Source: Siderastrea siderea (lineage: Eukaryota > Cnidaria > Anthozoa > Scleractinia > Rhizangiidae). Taken from it: DNA of 64,000 nt. The stretch spans positions 14,394,142 to 14,458,141 of the forward strand of contig OZ034975.1 of assembly GCA_964030785.1 (NCBI GenBank), read 5' to 3'. Both the position numbers and the translations under genes were made by a program. Within the stretch, counting starts at the first letter, position 1, and each line of letters starts with the position of its first letter. A model generated the notes under the pieces. The model did no database searches. It was given only the letters and a program-made list of their open reading frames with translations, and had not been told where the DNA came from. Below, piece after piece: positions 52,167 to 64,000 of this stretch.

Positions 52167-53980
52167 GGAGGCTCGCAACAGTTTTTCTTTGGCCTTGGTC
52201 AGTGTATCTTTTGAAGTCAAAATTTCACATAGAAGGTAAACTTCGATTTCCTTAATACTACACCACCTTTTCAACATATGATCAAAATTTATTTTCTCAC
52301 TGGTTTCCTAGCAACAGCTGTCACCATAGCAACGGTAATGGACAAACCCTCATTTTAAATAATGTCGAATATCTCGAAAACTAGTCAGACACTTTATGAC
52401 GAAACGTGAGTTGTTTGAACTACTCAACCTACACAACTTGTATGCGAAATTAGGGAAAAATCTGTAAGAGCGTTTTCGAGTAAATCATGATTCATTTTTT
52501 ACGGGCTGATTTTGGTCATTCCTGCAATTTTCTCCAATATTTCAAGAAAGATAAAACTTAACACTTTCTCTTTTCAGTTGAAGGATCTTTTATGATATCA
52601 AAACATTCTTAATGTACATTGAGCTTCTTAGGTGGCTGCGATTTTAAGATATTTATATTTAAAAACTGCTAAAATGCAGCACAAATCAGCCAAAAAGTTC
52701 GTAATTTGCACAAATAGAAATATTTTTAAATTGCCCTTACAGTTTTCTCTCTTAAACTGATTGCCGTTAGAATAATAATTCTTTTTGATGTTCCAGTGAG
52801 TTTTAGGCTGAATAAACATTTCTGTTATTAGATAAGAAGGCTGAATCTCGGTCAAGTTTCAGTCGTTATTAACTTTCAACGAGCAACAGTTTTATTTTGT
52901 TTTTCCTGGTCTATTTCACGGTTATTCACGTGCAATGAATATTCATACACGCTGCGCCTGTGTCCTCTCGTGCATTTATAATTCCTTCTCATAATAGTAA
53001 AAAATTTTCGTCTTCTGAGCTTCTTCCTGGAGACTCTTTGCCATTATTCTTTAAATACTGACTGACGTTTTAGCATTTTTAATTACGGATTTAATTACAC
53101 TGGAGCCGAAAAATGAACAGAAACAAGCTCAGAAGAAAAAAAAAATATATTTTTTATTATGAGAAGGAATTATAAGCGCACGAGAGGACACAAGCGCAGC
53201 GTGTATAAATATTAATTGCACGTGAATAACCGTGAAATAGACCAGGAAAAATAAAATAAAACTGTTGCTCGTTGAAAGTTAATAACGACTGAAACTTGAC
53301 CGAGATTCAGCCTTCTTATCTAATAACAGAAATGTTTATTCAGCCTAAAACTCACTGGAACATCAAAAAGAATTATTATTCTAACGGCAATCAGTTTAAG
53401 AGAAAAATCTGTAAGGGCAGTTTAGAAATATTTCTATTTATGCAAATTACGAACTTTTTGGCTGATTTGTGCTACATTTTAGCAGTTTTTAAATATAAAT
53501 ATCTTAAAATCGCAGCCACCTAGAAAGCTCAATGTACATTAAGAATGTTTTGATATCATAAAAGATCCTTCAATTGAAAAGAGAAAGTGTTAAGTTTTAC
53601 CTTTCTTGAAATATTGGAGAAAATTGCAGGAATGACCAAAATCAGCCCGTAAAAAATGAATCATGATTTACATGAAAACGCTCCTACAGATTTTTCCCTA
53701 ATTTCGCATACAAGTTGTGTAGGTTGAGTAGTTCAAATAGTTCAAGTTTCGTCACAAAGCGTCTGACTAGTTTTCGAGATATTCGACATTATTTAAAATG
53801 AGGGTTTGTCCATTACCGTTGCTATGGTGACAGCTGTTACTAGGAAATCAGCGAGAAAATAAACTTTGATCATATGTTGAAAAGGTGGTGTAGTATCAAG
53901 GAAATCGAAGTTTACCTTCTATGCGAAATTTTGACTTTAAAAGATACACCCCAAGGCCCAAAAAACTGTTGCGAGCCTCC
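52167..53980. mobile_element. TTAA-flanked long-inverted-repeat element (1814 bp)
   Basis: The ends GGAGGCTCGCAACAG and complement are flanked on both sides by TTAA (52163-52166, 53981-53984). The arms are about 870 bp each around a spacer near 53030-53120. The same ORF appears on each arm in opposite orientation, a product of the palindrome and not a known protein. The family differs in sequence from the 33.3-34.9 kb element but has the same architecture. Confidence 0.85.
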
Positions 53981-53984
53981 TTAA

Positions 53985-54538
53985 GTCCCCTTTCTAGGCC
54001 ATGGCCCGCTTGACAATTAAACTCTACTCCAGTCCGCAGACGTTTTGATACCTGCTTTTAGCATAATGTAGTTCTACAGTAATGGAGTCAGGGCCTGGGG
54101 CTTTCACAAGCATAAATGCCCTTATCCCTGTTCGCGTAATCTTTTCTTCATCTACGTCTTCGATAAGGCTGCCGTCATCCTCGACCCAAGCACCTTCAGG
54201 AGGTGCAGGCCTATTTAGTACCTCAGCAAAGTGTTCCTTCTATCTCGCAGGAGCATCGTCCTTGTTTGTCAGCAGCTTACCGTCCTTACTGTTTACAGTG
54301 TCTTCTTTATGATGTCTGCACAATTTTTGGTTGCATCGTGTACACATCTCACGTACTCTTTCCTCGCTGATTCTTCCGCTTCGTAGGCTAAACTGCTGGC
54401 TCTTGTCAGGCTTCTTTTCACCCGCTTGTAAGTATGGTGGTATTGATTTCTTTTCCTTGCCGGCTTTCAACCTTGCAGACCAGCTAACAACATAGACTCC
54501 TTTGTGGAAGTACGTTTTCTTCGGGACTGTCGTAGGAG
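53985..54538 (-). pseudogene. LINE reverse-transcriptase N-terminal region fragment
   Basis: Minus-strand frames read NSKDGKLLTNKDDAPAR near 54300-54250, then KEHFAEVLNRPAPPEG and KAPGPDSITVELH, the signature region just before the RT palm of non-LTR ORF2 proteins. Interrupted frames show decay. A miniature transposon is inserted beside it. Confidence 0.65.
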
Positions 54539-54729
54539 CTAGACTACGAGTAGCCTCTCTTTCCACTCAGGGATAGTCGAGGGAAACGAACAAGCGAGCG
54601 GGCGCGAACATCGCCTGCCGAGTTGAAACGTGACGCGCGTGTCCAGCCGGGAGGCGATGTTAGCGCCCGCTCGCTTGTTCGTTTCCCTCGACTATCCCTG
54701 AGAGGAAAGAGAGACTGCTCGTAGTCTAC
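54539..54729. mobile_element. hAT-like miniature element (191 bp)
   Basis: It is nearly palindromic: CTAGACTACGAGTAG at the left and its complement at the right, with GGGATAGTCGAGGGAAACGA on each arm. It is flanked by the 7-bp duplication GTAGGAG (54532-54538, 54730-54736), matching 7 of 8 if extended. Confidence 0.8.
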
Positions 54730-54739
54730 GTAGGAGGCA

Positions 54740-56840
54740 GGTCTTTGCTCTGTGTCGCTGACTGCTGCTCCCTGCCGGCTTCACCTTCACCGTTGTCGCC
54801 GTCTGCTCAGGACTGCTATGCTTCCTGCAGGCGTTCACTCGATCTGCCGGCATTGCGTCTGGGTGAAACGCATCTTCGTCATCGGAGTCGTCACAGGGAA
54901 CTGATTTCCTGCATCCTTTTGTAATTAGCTTCACGTAATTCTTGGTGCGAATGTTCTGGTTGTTCTTGGCGGTAGTTTCATTTATGTGAAGACCCCACTG
55001 AGATCTTGCGTCCCTGATCGTCTTCTGTAATACCACTGCCACTGACCTCGAACCGTAATTCACCTTCTCATATCTTTACAAACCAATGTGTGTCGAAAAT
55101 GTCGTAACGTTTCTCGAACTCTCCAAGAGCTCAATTTAGAGGTATGCCTTGCACATATTCAGGTGTGAAAACACAGTTGAACCGCTTAAACTCATTGGCC
55201 ACGTCGTTTATCATGGGGCGCCGAGTTTGTCTGCGGAGTATTGCTTGATTTGCTCCGCGCAGATCCACGTTCAGGCGTTCTGATCCTTTTTGGGAGTGTT
55301 GTATTTGATCTTCCGTTTTCTAACGTACGCTGAATGGTTATCAGCATAGTAGCTGTGCGACGGGCTTGAAATCGGACTCAATATTCAAGTCGACCAAAAT
55401 GCCTTACCTTTGCAATTCTTTCAAATCGGTCGCTGTATCCTTCCAAAATGTCCTTTGTGTTGACTGTTTGCTTCCCTTTGAAATCGCATTGGTCACTTCA
55501 TTAGGTCGAGCTCTTCCATTCTGGTTGCTAAGCAAAGTGTAGTCTGGGTATCTCCTTTTATTAGCTGCCGCGTGACAACCTTCATTTTCGTCTTAGTCTC
55601 CATGAGAGCTTCTAGGCTCCCCAGCACAGGTAGGAAGTTTGATTCTGCGACCGCTCCATAGTGTTTATGCGGCATCTTGATTTTCTGATATTTACTGTTT
55701 TGTCAAGGCCTTATTTTCGCGGTTTCGCTTGTTTTTTTTACGGATAGCTATTCTGAAAATAACAGAATATAACATGATCCAAATTTGACGAACGGTGCAA
55801 AGTGAAACTAATATCTAAATGCTACTATTATTACAATACATGTAGATTGTTTTTTTCCTGTTAATCGTTTTTCTGTGCTTTTTGAGACCCGATATAGCGC
55901 AATTGATGATTGTTTACCGCTGTTTTGGAGAATTAAGTTCGACTGGTTAAGGACGACTGTCTGAATCAACTGTCGAACTTAATTAGGTCGACCCAAATAG
56001 CAATTAGGTTCGGCACATAAGAAGTTCGACGTTTGAACTGGGCCAAATTGCCACAAATCAGAAAGAAGTCGAAATAGAAATAATTTGCCTTATTTCATTG
56101 TTGCATTGGTCATTATTTGAGGGCTAACTCGGCTGGTTTGAAGCTTTTTGGGCGACAAATTGAGGTTTTTATTTTTCACGTTTGCTCAACGTTTAGAATT
56201 AATTAAAGGCAGGAAACAGTTTCACAGTGCACCTCACTTGAGGTTCGATAAATTCTATCACAATAAACGAATCGCCCTAAAACTTCAAAGGCGTATTCTT
56301 GAGTCTTCCGCATACCTCTGTGCTTTCTCGTGGATTCCAGATCGTATTTACATCCCTCTTAAATACGAAACTCTCCTTTCCTTTCATGTTGCCGATGTCA
56401 TTATTATGCATAGCGTGGAAGAAACAGTCTAATTTAAGCGCAGCTCTCAACCTTAGCGTGGGCTGCCTGTGCTACCGTTAGCTGGTCTTGTACTGACTTT
56501 CCTCTCACCATGAACATCTTGATATTCAACCAACCCGCCGGGATGTCAGTCTTCAGTTCACCTTCCGCTTTCAACTTGGAGATGAACGAATCCCAGGTTT
56601 TACTGAGTGTATTGTACAACCGGTGCTGCATTCCTTGAACGTGGTTCGCAGCGTATTGATGGCTCCGTCCAAACTTGTTCCGGTGTCGCCAAGCTGTTCG
56701 AATACGTCCAAAGTGGCTCCGCCCATCGAACTCTAAGAATAACGGCCGTTGTTGTGCCTAGCCTTGTCTGTGATGTTATAGGTTTTCAAGTAGTTGTTCC
56801 TGAACCCCTCGGCATACTTGATCGCTTGTAAATCTTCTGA
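54740..56840 (-). pseudogene. Unrecognised decayed ORF region, possibly retroelement
   Basis: Several minus-strand frames (54.74-55.06, 55.49-55.68, 56.43-56.84 kb) have protein-like composition, for example ESNFLPVLGSLEALMETKT and KTWDSFISKLKAEGELKTD, but are broken by stops and frame changes. They may be the gag-like first ORF of the LINE fragment downstream or an unrelated retroelement. No domain is recognised. Confidence 0.3.
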
Positions 56841-58860
56841 AGCTAGAACACGTTTACCGATAACCTGGTGGACCCCAGTGTAGAGCGGTTTTCAATGAAG
56901 TGTCGAAAGTAATTTGCGTGTGGTTTGGTTTTGCTTTACTACAATTTATGTTGATTCAAAGAAATAGCGCCACTTTCCCAACCAACCAGATGTAAAACCA
57001 AAACACATGTATTTGCCTCAAGTTCTGACTGGTTCTTTGGGTAATTCCGCAACCTCGTTCGCAGGATCTCTATTCTTCCCGTCCTGGAGTGAGCTCCAGG
57101 GGACAGGAACGAGGTCTTTGGAATTATTACATATGCCAAGATAACCCCCAAACATACTGTCAAAAGGGGTTGGATTATATGTATGGGTACGGTTCATTTA
57201 TTGAACAGAAGTAGCTCGCGAGCTTCTGAAAGTCCTTTTGGGATTTCTATCTTCATAGATTTAGTTAATGAAATACTTGTTAGGAGCACAAATTAGAAAG
57301 GCCACCATTTTTCAAAGGCTCCCCTAAAACCTTCGACTAGAGCGTGGCGGAGACATTGCAATAACCTTGCGGTGTCCTTAAGAAAACCACGGTCGAAACA
57401 CAAAACCTCTTTGGTCCCCACCCCCATAGGATATCATTAAGCAACCAATCAATTATCGTGACCTTGAACAGCCCACTACGACCAGAAAGTTGTAGCACTA
57501 GTAGACAGTGCCCTACAAGCAGGGTAGTATGTGTATAGGCACAAAATGTTAACAAACTGGCAATAATAAATTCATCTGCTCTTGTGCAGAATGCTTGAAC
57601 GTTTTTGACTGTAATATTTAGCGGAATAAATTATTTTCACCACAGCACCATTATCTACATCCACCAGAATCCTTTAGTTTGTTATTTTTAGTTGCAATCA
57701 GCATATTTCCTATTTTATACTAGCCAAGATGATAAATGTAAATAAGAAAGGAAATAAGAAATCATCTCTGGTGGTTGTAGTAAAATGATACCATCATGGT
57801 AACAAAAGCAAGTATGTCCAAACTTTTGCTGATGTAACCTGCGATCAGGCACTCTTTTCTTTGTTTTAACGCATGCAAGGGACGGATACAATTTTTTGAT
57901 GAGTTGTCTGTTTAAAGTCTTGAACATTTTCCGATTGGCCGTTAAAAAAGATTTGTTGACAGGTGCTTTGGTGTGCAAATAAAAAACCCGCGTATTTGAT
58001 TTTGACATTTCAACATGCAGGATGAAACTGCTAGGGAAGCATCAACAAACGGTCATACACGAAACTGCCATTGGATTTTTCCGCAGAAACAGTTCATTGT
58101 TTCCCTGTAATCGCTTTATTACTGTAAACCCCAACTTGCCTCTAACCTCAGTGGTTTGGAAACCGGCAGACAGGTGTTTGCCTCAGTCAGGTTCCAAAGC
58201 CGTTGTCCTCACAAGAAACTACGGGTTGACAGTCTTGGACCCTCTCTCTGTTTTTTACAAATCGCTCAAATTTCCACATCACTTACAACAAAAGAACTTA
58301 AGGAAATGGTTTCGTGACCAACCATTTGTTAGTTTGTCGGCAGTTTTATCTCGCATCTGATTGGTAGCTACATGATTAGAAATGTCGAAATCAAACCAAA
58401 GTGCATTTTTGGGATTCGCGAAATGATTGGGGGATGGCAGACAACTCGTAATATAACTGTTTCAGGCGTTCTTTATTTCCCACCTTTCGCTGTCTTTCGC
58501 GTGCGTTAAAAACAAACTCAACGAAAAAACGAAAGAACGCCTGATTGCAAGTGGAATTCAATTGCTCTGAGCCAAACACTTTTAAAAAACATGTTAGATT
58601 GCGTGACCCACATGGTACCCTCCAAAAAGAAACAAATAAACATTTCGCAAAAACAACAACAACAGCAAAACAGTGAATTGTCAGGCTTAACCTGGCAAGC
58701 ACCAACTGATATGCCAAGGTGGAAAGAGACAGACAGGATTGAACATTTTTATCCAAGGAAACAACACAGTGGCAGACTACAATCAAAAACTGGACCTCCA
58801 AACAATTACAGGGAGTAAGTACTTTAAATAATTGGGCAAAGCTTAGGCTACACCAGCATC
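56841..58860. other. Non-coding DNA, no recognisable gene
   Basis: Short ORFs on both strands without motifs; AT-rich throughout. I see no repeat structure except scattered A/T tracts. Confidence 0.4.
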
Positions 58861-58864
58861 AATA

Positions 58865-59477
58865 AGGCTTGGTACCCACTAGGGAAATAACGATCATAAA
58901 CATAATCATAATTATAAACATCAGCTAATCTTATGATCTAGTGGGAACAGGTATCTGAAGAGGGACAATCATAACCAGATAGCGAATTTATGATTGGTTT
59001 TAGGTGTTCTCACTAGGACATAGCGGCATTGTGCTTGCGCTTAAAGGGACTGTGTCACGGATTTTGGCCAAATTTAGGCATAGGAAATGGTCATCAAATT
59101 CGGTGAAATATTGAAAATAACCGCTTAAAACTGTAAAGAAACATGTCAATAACACAGCAAATACAAAAGGAGGTACAGATGGCCAAAAGTGACGAAGATT
59201 GAAGCAGATTGCGATATGCGTTTTTGAAATACTGTTGGGCTGAACAGTTTTCAAAGTTGATCTTGTTTGCTTGTATTTTTAAATTATAACGCCCGGGAGA
59301 CACATTTGGTTGTAATGAAGCTGTGGTTTTGTCATTTAGATCCATAGAAGTAATTTCTGTGCAAACATTATGTTTCATGCCGAGTTTTTGGCAAAACGTA
59401 ATAAAATAAATTTAACTCAGCCGTGACACAGTCCCTTTAAGATTATGATCATTATGTTGCTAGTGGGAACCAAGCCT
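58865..59477. mobile_element. Inverted-repeat element carrying a nested TTAA element
   Basis: AGGCTTGGTACCCACTAG at the left matches the complement of CTAGTGGGAACCAAGCCT at the right, with ATGATTATGTTTATGATCG-like sequence repeated inside. A second element (59045-59436) is inserted in it. Target duplication is unclear. Confidence 0.65.
59045..59436. mobile_element. TTAA-flanked miniature element (392 bp), nested
   Basis: The terminal repeats AGGGACTGTGTCACGG and complement are flanked on both sides by TTAA (59041-59044, 59437-59440). It is non-coding and was inserted into the 58.87-59.48 kb element. Confidence 0.85.
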
Positions 59478-60435
59478 AGACGAAGAGTCTAAGAAGCAGT
59501 GCAATGGCTCTGACACTGCATTCTTCGGTACAAATCCTAACAGTATCAAACAAAACAAAAACTTAAAATGACCCATTTCTAGGTTAAGTAACATGACCCA
59601 CAACAGTAAATTGGTTTTTATCTGGGAAGGTTTTTGATATTCCACTATAGCAACGTTTGGGAAAAGCAGAAGGACGGTTTACACGGTAAACTGAAACTAC
59701 CTCTTATGGTTTGGAGTTATGCAGGGCTTGACAAAATGTACTGTTCAGTCATCCAGGACAGTCTGGCAAGTAACTTTCTGATGGGCAACGGTCTAAGCAA
59801 ACTGTCCATCAACGTACAAGTCTTCCAACTTGAGTTTTATCAGTAATTTTCTACTTATCAAACATTCCAGAGAGAGACATCGTGAATCAAACATCAAGGA
59901 GAATTTTCATATTAAAACATATCATAGTCTGTGATTTCCTGTCTTTTCCTTACAAAATGTTAAAGGGGTTTCAGAATATTTTGAACCAGACAAGTGGGAG
60001 ATTGGCCAAGGTAAGCAAATTTTAATAGTTGCTTGCCCTTAGGGCAAGGGATAACTCATGTCATGCCCTGCTGCCTACATAATAAAACAACTGTTCCACT
60101 TGATCTTGACACACATGAACTCATAGCTAATTTGGAGCTTGGCATGTAGACATTGTTCAGCATGAGTTCATGTACTCACTTTGTGAAATAATTGTTAATT
60201 GTGTGGTAGCTAGCTACTTTTGGTCAAGTGGTTTGAGAATGGGTCTGTGCCACTGTGTTGTCTTAATTCACCCAGGACTGTAAGGGGTACAACAAGTAAT
60301 GCTCATAGTCATTTCACACCATGGAAAGAGCAATGGGTCTTTAACAATGGTAGCCTGTTCCAGGCACTCAGAGTGTAAGAGAATAGGAAAGGTGGCACAT
60401 GAAGGAAACACTGCAAGAGTGGTCGGAACTGGACT
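59478..60435. other. Non-coding DNA, no recognisable gene
   Basis: Moderately AT-rich with short ORFs and no motifs. Confidence 0.4.
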
Positions 60436-60735
60436 AGACTGCGAGTAGTCTCTAATTTTGGCGATGGAGATTGTCGGGCAGGCGAAATACACACGCATGC
60501 GCATGAAACCTTTGAGGAGACGCAATGAAAAGTTGCATAAATTTTGCACACGTGCCTGTGTGTGTGTATTTCTAGGCTCGATTACCAGCCGCTGTTTGGG
60601 AAATGAGCCTGCACTCATCCCCCGAAGAGAGGAACAAAGACCGGACTCGAGAGAGCAGCGGAAATCGAGCCTATAAGTGTATTTCGCCCGCCCCACAGAC
60701 ACCATCGCCAAAATTGGAGACTACTCGCAGTCTAG
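60436..60735. mobile_element. hAT-like miniature element (300 bp)
   Basis: CTAGACTGCGAGTAGTCTC and TTTTGGCGATGG at the left are mirrored at the right. AACTGGA flanks both sides (60429-60435, 60736-60742). The outer repeat is close to that of the 54.54 kb element, so they are one family. Confidence 0.8.
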
Positions 60736-60742
60736 AACTGGA

Positions 60743-61394
60743 CACAGAGAGACCCCTCCTCTCAGGTGGTACCATTGCAATTTTTCCCTCTTTTTTTACC
60801 TTTCAAACCATCTGTCCTTCACTCCCTACAATCTGAAAACCCAAAATAGGGTACATTGATGACAAAACCATTCAACTCATTCAGTTTGTTGCAATGAACA
60901 CGAGCTTTACCAAGAAAATACCTTTATTTACCCTGGTTAAAAGAACCAAGCAGTTGTTAAAAAACTGCTGTTTTTAACCAGAGATTTAAAAAAGCACATA
61001 AAGTAAGTAAATAAATATAGATTGACATAGATTACATAGTATAGAAATGAAAGCTTCGGCTTCATTAAGTCAATAACCGTTTTGGTCAAAATGGGGGAGG
61101 GGGGTGGCAGATTCTGCCTGCATGGACTTTGGATGTTTACATTAAGTGTATAACTTTTTTAATAAGCAAGCAAAAGCCACCAAACTTGGTGACTTTTGGT
61201 GGGAAAAATTTGTATAGCAAGTTTTTGGACGTATTATCTGACCTTTAAGTTTTGTTGTCATAGCTTAAATATTCCCAGAGTTAAGGAGGAATCTGCCCCA
61301 CACCCCTCCCTGGTCCCACAAGACCAATTAAAAAAAGGTATACTACGGGCCTGGGTATTCCTGGTGTATAAAAGTAAAGGAACAGCTAGGGTTA
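60743..61394. other. Non-coding DNA, no recognisable gene
   Basis: A region between two miniature elements, with short ORFs only. Confidence 0.35.
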
Positions 61395-62179
61395 TGCATC
61401 AGTCATTTCCAGCAGTACCCATCCCGCCCGGGTCAACCCCCGGGCAGTAGGATTTTTTGAAAACAAACCAGCAAATGCCCCACGGCAGGGACATAGTTAA
61501 TAAAAGAATCTGGTTATGAAGCTCAGCTAAGTCCTTTGTTTTATGTTTTTGTTACCGTTTTTAGCCTTGAAGGTGCACAAACAACAATAGGTGTTGAATT
61601 TTGCATGAGCAACTAACCAATAAGAATGTCACTGTTAAGTTATTCAGCCATAGTGTGCGAACGTAAAACTAAAGATTGTGCACTGTCGTAGTACTTTCAA
61701 CATAAATTGCAGCACCTTTGTTAAGGCCTTTGAAACTTGCAAAGTTTCATAACCAGTCCCTCGAGTAACTATGGCAGGGACAAACAAGCTGTTCAAATGC
61801 CCCGCAGTACAGGTAAAAAATAAGTTGATTTCTTAGTTTTGGGCACTTACCTTTGTTATAATCAAAGCTAAATCAGGCCAAACTAGCAAGTCTCAGATTT
61901 GTCTTATTTCTCTGTACTGCTCCAATGTCCATTCGTTTTGTGGCTCTACCATCTCATTTTGTCCTTCTTAGACAAAGTTAATCACAAATTCATTGTCCTT
62001 GCCTGATAAACTTGTCACTGAAAGGAAGTGACAGTGCTGTGACATGAAAACCGCAAGACTGTCAAATGCCCTGGGGTAGACCAATGCCCGGCCTCCGCGG
62101 CAGACAATGAGGAAAAATGCCCCACTAATGCCCAGGGGGGGAAGGGGAGGGATGGGCACTGCTGGAATTGACTGATGCA
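61395..62179. mobile_element. TTA-flanked inverted-repeat element (785 bp)
   Basis: TGCATCAGTCATTTCCAGCA then GTACCCATCCC at the left and the complement at the right, with a CCCCGGGCA-like block inside each end, flanked by TTA on both sides. A 3-bp TTA duplication fits PIF/Harbinger elements. It has no transposase. Confidence 0.7.
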
Positions 62180-62182
62180 TTA

Positions 62183-64000
62183 AGCCATAGTTGATAATTC
62201 TACTCTCTCCAAAATTTTGTAAAATGACTAAAGTTACAATACAGATAGTTACAGTTACTTGCTCTCTAAGTCCAAGGTACGTTTTGCTTAATAAAATTTT
62301 TAGTAGCCTTTTAGAGCTTAAACTTATTCATTTCACTATAAACAGAAGTCTACCTTCTCTTAGATTTCAATAGTACATTAATTTTAACTTAAAAAGTCCA
62401 TTGATAAAAGGGTTGTTGAGTGGCAAAGTTGAAAAATTTTTCAGTGCTGCGCTGCATGTGGAATTTACATCAACCAATTGGAAGCACTTCCCTTGAGATC
62501 TGGGTAGCACAATGCCATCAGTATGGCATCTCTAAGTTCATTCCTCAGAAGCCACACAAGAAACAGTCTGTTTTCTCAGGTTACATAGTTTCAAACACAC
62601 TCTCAAGGAGTTATGGGCTGCCTGGAAAATGAGTCCCTACAGCATGCCCTGTGACTCAAGCTCAAACAATAGAATGTCATTCAACATAGTTTACATGCAA
62701 AGGGGGACAAGATATACATACAAATATATATGCAAAAAAGTGATTTACTTATTGCAAGGTGTGCTTAATTATGCACTACCCTGCCAAAATCTTTAAAATG
62801 GCCCTTTACAAGTTTGTTGTGATGAACAGTCCAGTTTATTGTAAACCTTTCAGCTGTCTTTGGCTTTTGTGATGGTTCAACATAGTTTGGTCATGAAAAT
62901 AATTTCTTCTGGCAGTTGCTGAATTTCAAGGGGATGGATGCACATGAGCATGTAAGCTTCCAGAAAGTGAGAAAAACTGACGTACTTCTATTTGCCAAAA
63001 GAACGATCAACGAATTTGGTGGCTTGGTGCGATTCTTCATTGTACAATTTTTAAAATTTTTGTTGAGTGTATGCAGATATTCAGTCATGTAAATTACATG
63101 ACAAGATTCTATGTTACATGTCTCCACAATACATCCCCTTGTATTTCACAAATTGTGTGTATGTGACCATTTAAAAATAATTTTAATTAACAAGAAAAAT
63201 ACTGTAGTATTAAAAAGGTTTGTACTATTGCAAAACACTGCAAGGAATATTGAGACCTACAATGAAGCTGAATTTTAGAAACACCCTCATATTCTCTTGC
63301 ATACGTCACTCGCTAAAATTCGTCCCAACAGAAGTAATTTGGATTGGCATGATTTGATTATTGACATTCAATAAAAAACAGAAGGGAGTAAACATTCAAA
63401 TAGAGACTTGCATCAGGCTCTATTTTTTTTTGTTTCATGTTTCCTGGGAGAATGTTTTACCAATCAAAATGAAAACAGAGCTAGGTAGGGAATATTTTAC
63501 ATTTATATGTAAGCTCAAATTAAAAATATGTAGACTTACCTTTGGTTAGTTGTTGTGTTTTGCAGTCCGTGTGGCTCAAAATGCCAAAAATTTGATACTT
63601 TAGAAGTTTTTGTGCCAGCCAAACATTTCGATACATAGCACAGCCTACATACCTTGAATCTCCCAAGTATATCTCCATTGCTTTGAATTCATATACCGTA
63701 TTTACTCAATTAAGCGCCGCGGTACTCTTTAAATTTTTAGTGTTCAGAAGCAGTGCTTATTTGGGGGCAGTGTTTATTTTCAGGGTGGTGTTCTTTAAAA
63801 ATCAAACATTTGTAAACAATAACAAGCAAGTGATACCAACAAAGTAATGTAATATACCCGCTTTGAACTGAAAAACATTGTAATACAGGAGAATACATTT
63901 CCGAGGCTGGTTTAGATTGAGTTGTGTCCTACTTGTTTTTTAGTTTCCCTCCTCCAACAATTCAGTCTGATGATGCTTTCATTAAGCACCGCAGTGTTGT
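62183..64000. other. Non-coding DNA, no recognisable gene
   Basis: AT-rich and low in ORF content. A pair of TTTATTTGGGGGC/GTGTTTATTTTC-like phrases near 63740-63790 hints at a dispersed repeat. Nothing else is supported. Confidence 0.35.

Noticed and set aside
52628..53523. Duplicated 75-codon ORFs
   Set aside because: Again the two arms of a foldback element; composition is not protein-like.

Overview
The window joins two kinds of DNA. From base 1 to about 13.3 kb it is a compact, nearly intron-free block of virus-like genes. From about 14 kb to the end it is AT-rich, repeat-laden animal DNA with spliced genes. The spliced genes (a cyclin B3-like gene and an alpha-kinase), an intronless wax-ester-synthase-like gene, and the many TTAA-, TA- and hAT-type miniature transposons and Penelope/LINE fragments point to an invertebrate, most plausibly an anthozoan cnidarian such as a stony coral. 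That host call is an inference.

Region 1 (1 to ~13.3 kb) is an integrated adintovirus / Maverick-Polinton-type element whose left end lies outside the window. The minus strand carries the late-type module. In transcription order it holds a GRF-zinc-finger protein, an unknown ORF, a chromodomain integrase, a frameshifted minor capsid paralogue, an intact minor capsid protein, four small Arg-rich core-like proteins, the major capsid protein, an adenain-like protease, a tRNA-like Pol III gene, a packaging ATPase, a Gly-rich protein, a two-helix membrane protein resembling SLATT domains, and two more Arg-rich core-like proteins. Most of these genes have their own TATA box 25-65 bp upstream of the ATG. 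The plus strand of the right part carries a likely early module: a SLOG (DprA/YpsA-like) nucleotide-binding-fold protein driven from a divergent promoter of three 44-bp repeats with CCAAT and CArG boxes, and a three-ORF stop/start-coupled cassette of two paralogous helical proteins and a RING-like protein. An unknown minus-strand ORF lies between them. No protein-primed DNA polymerase is in the window; it would be expected beyond the left edge.

Region 2 (13.3-14.15 kb) is the junction zone. It has a 31-bp tandem repeat, three copies of an E-box/ETS-like motif with CRE sites, and a hairpin. The exact right terminus was not located.

Region 3 (14.15-27 kb) holds a single-exon WS/DGAT-type acyltransferase gene and a complete nine-exon cyclin B3-like gene whose splice sites and phases all agree (predicted 479 aa).

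Region 4 (27-47.7 kb) is mostly mobile-element debris: Penelope-like fragments, a LINE split by a TTAA-flanked inverted-repeat element, a 2.8-kb inverted duplication, a (CCGT)n-bearing dispersed family, and a decayed second copy of the cyclin gene (39.9-44.5 kb) with a premature stop.

Region 5 (47.7-51 kb) holds exons of an alpha-type protein kinase. Region 6 (51-64 kb) has no gene I can recognise, but contains several cleanly bounded miniature inverted-repeat transposons, some nested, and decayed retroelement-like ORFs.

The most interesting signal is the co-occurrence, in one animal virus-like element, of a SLATT-like two-helix membrane protein and a SLOG-fold protein, two domain classes linked in prokaryotic nucleotide-sensing immunity. 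Next come the tRNA-like gene inside the structural cluster and the shared XRGG motif that probably marks protease sites in the core proteins.
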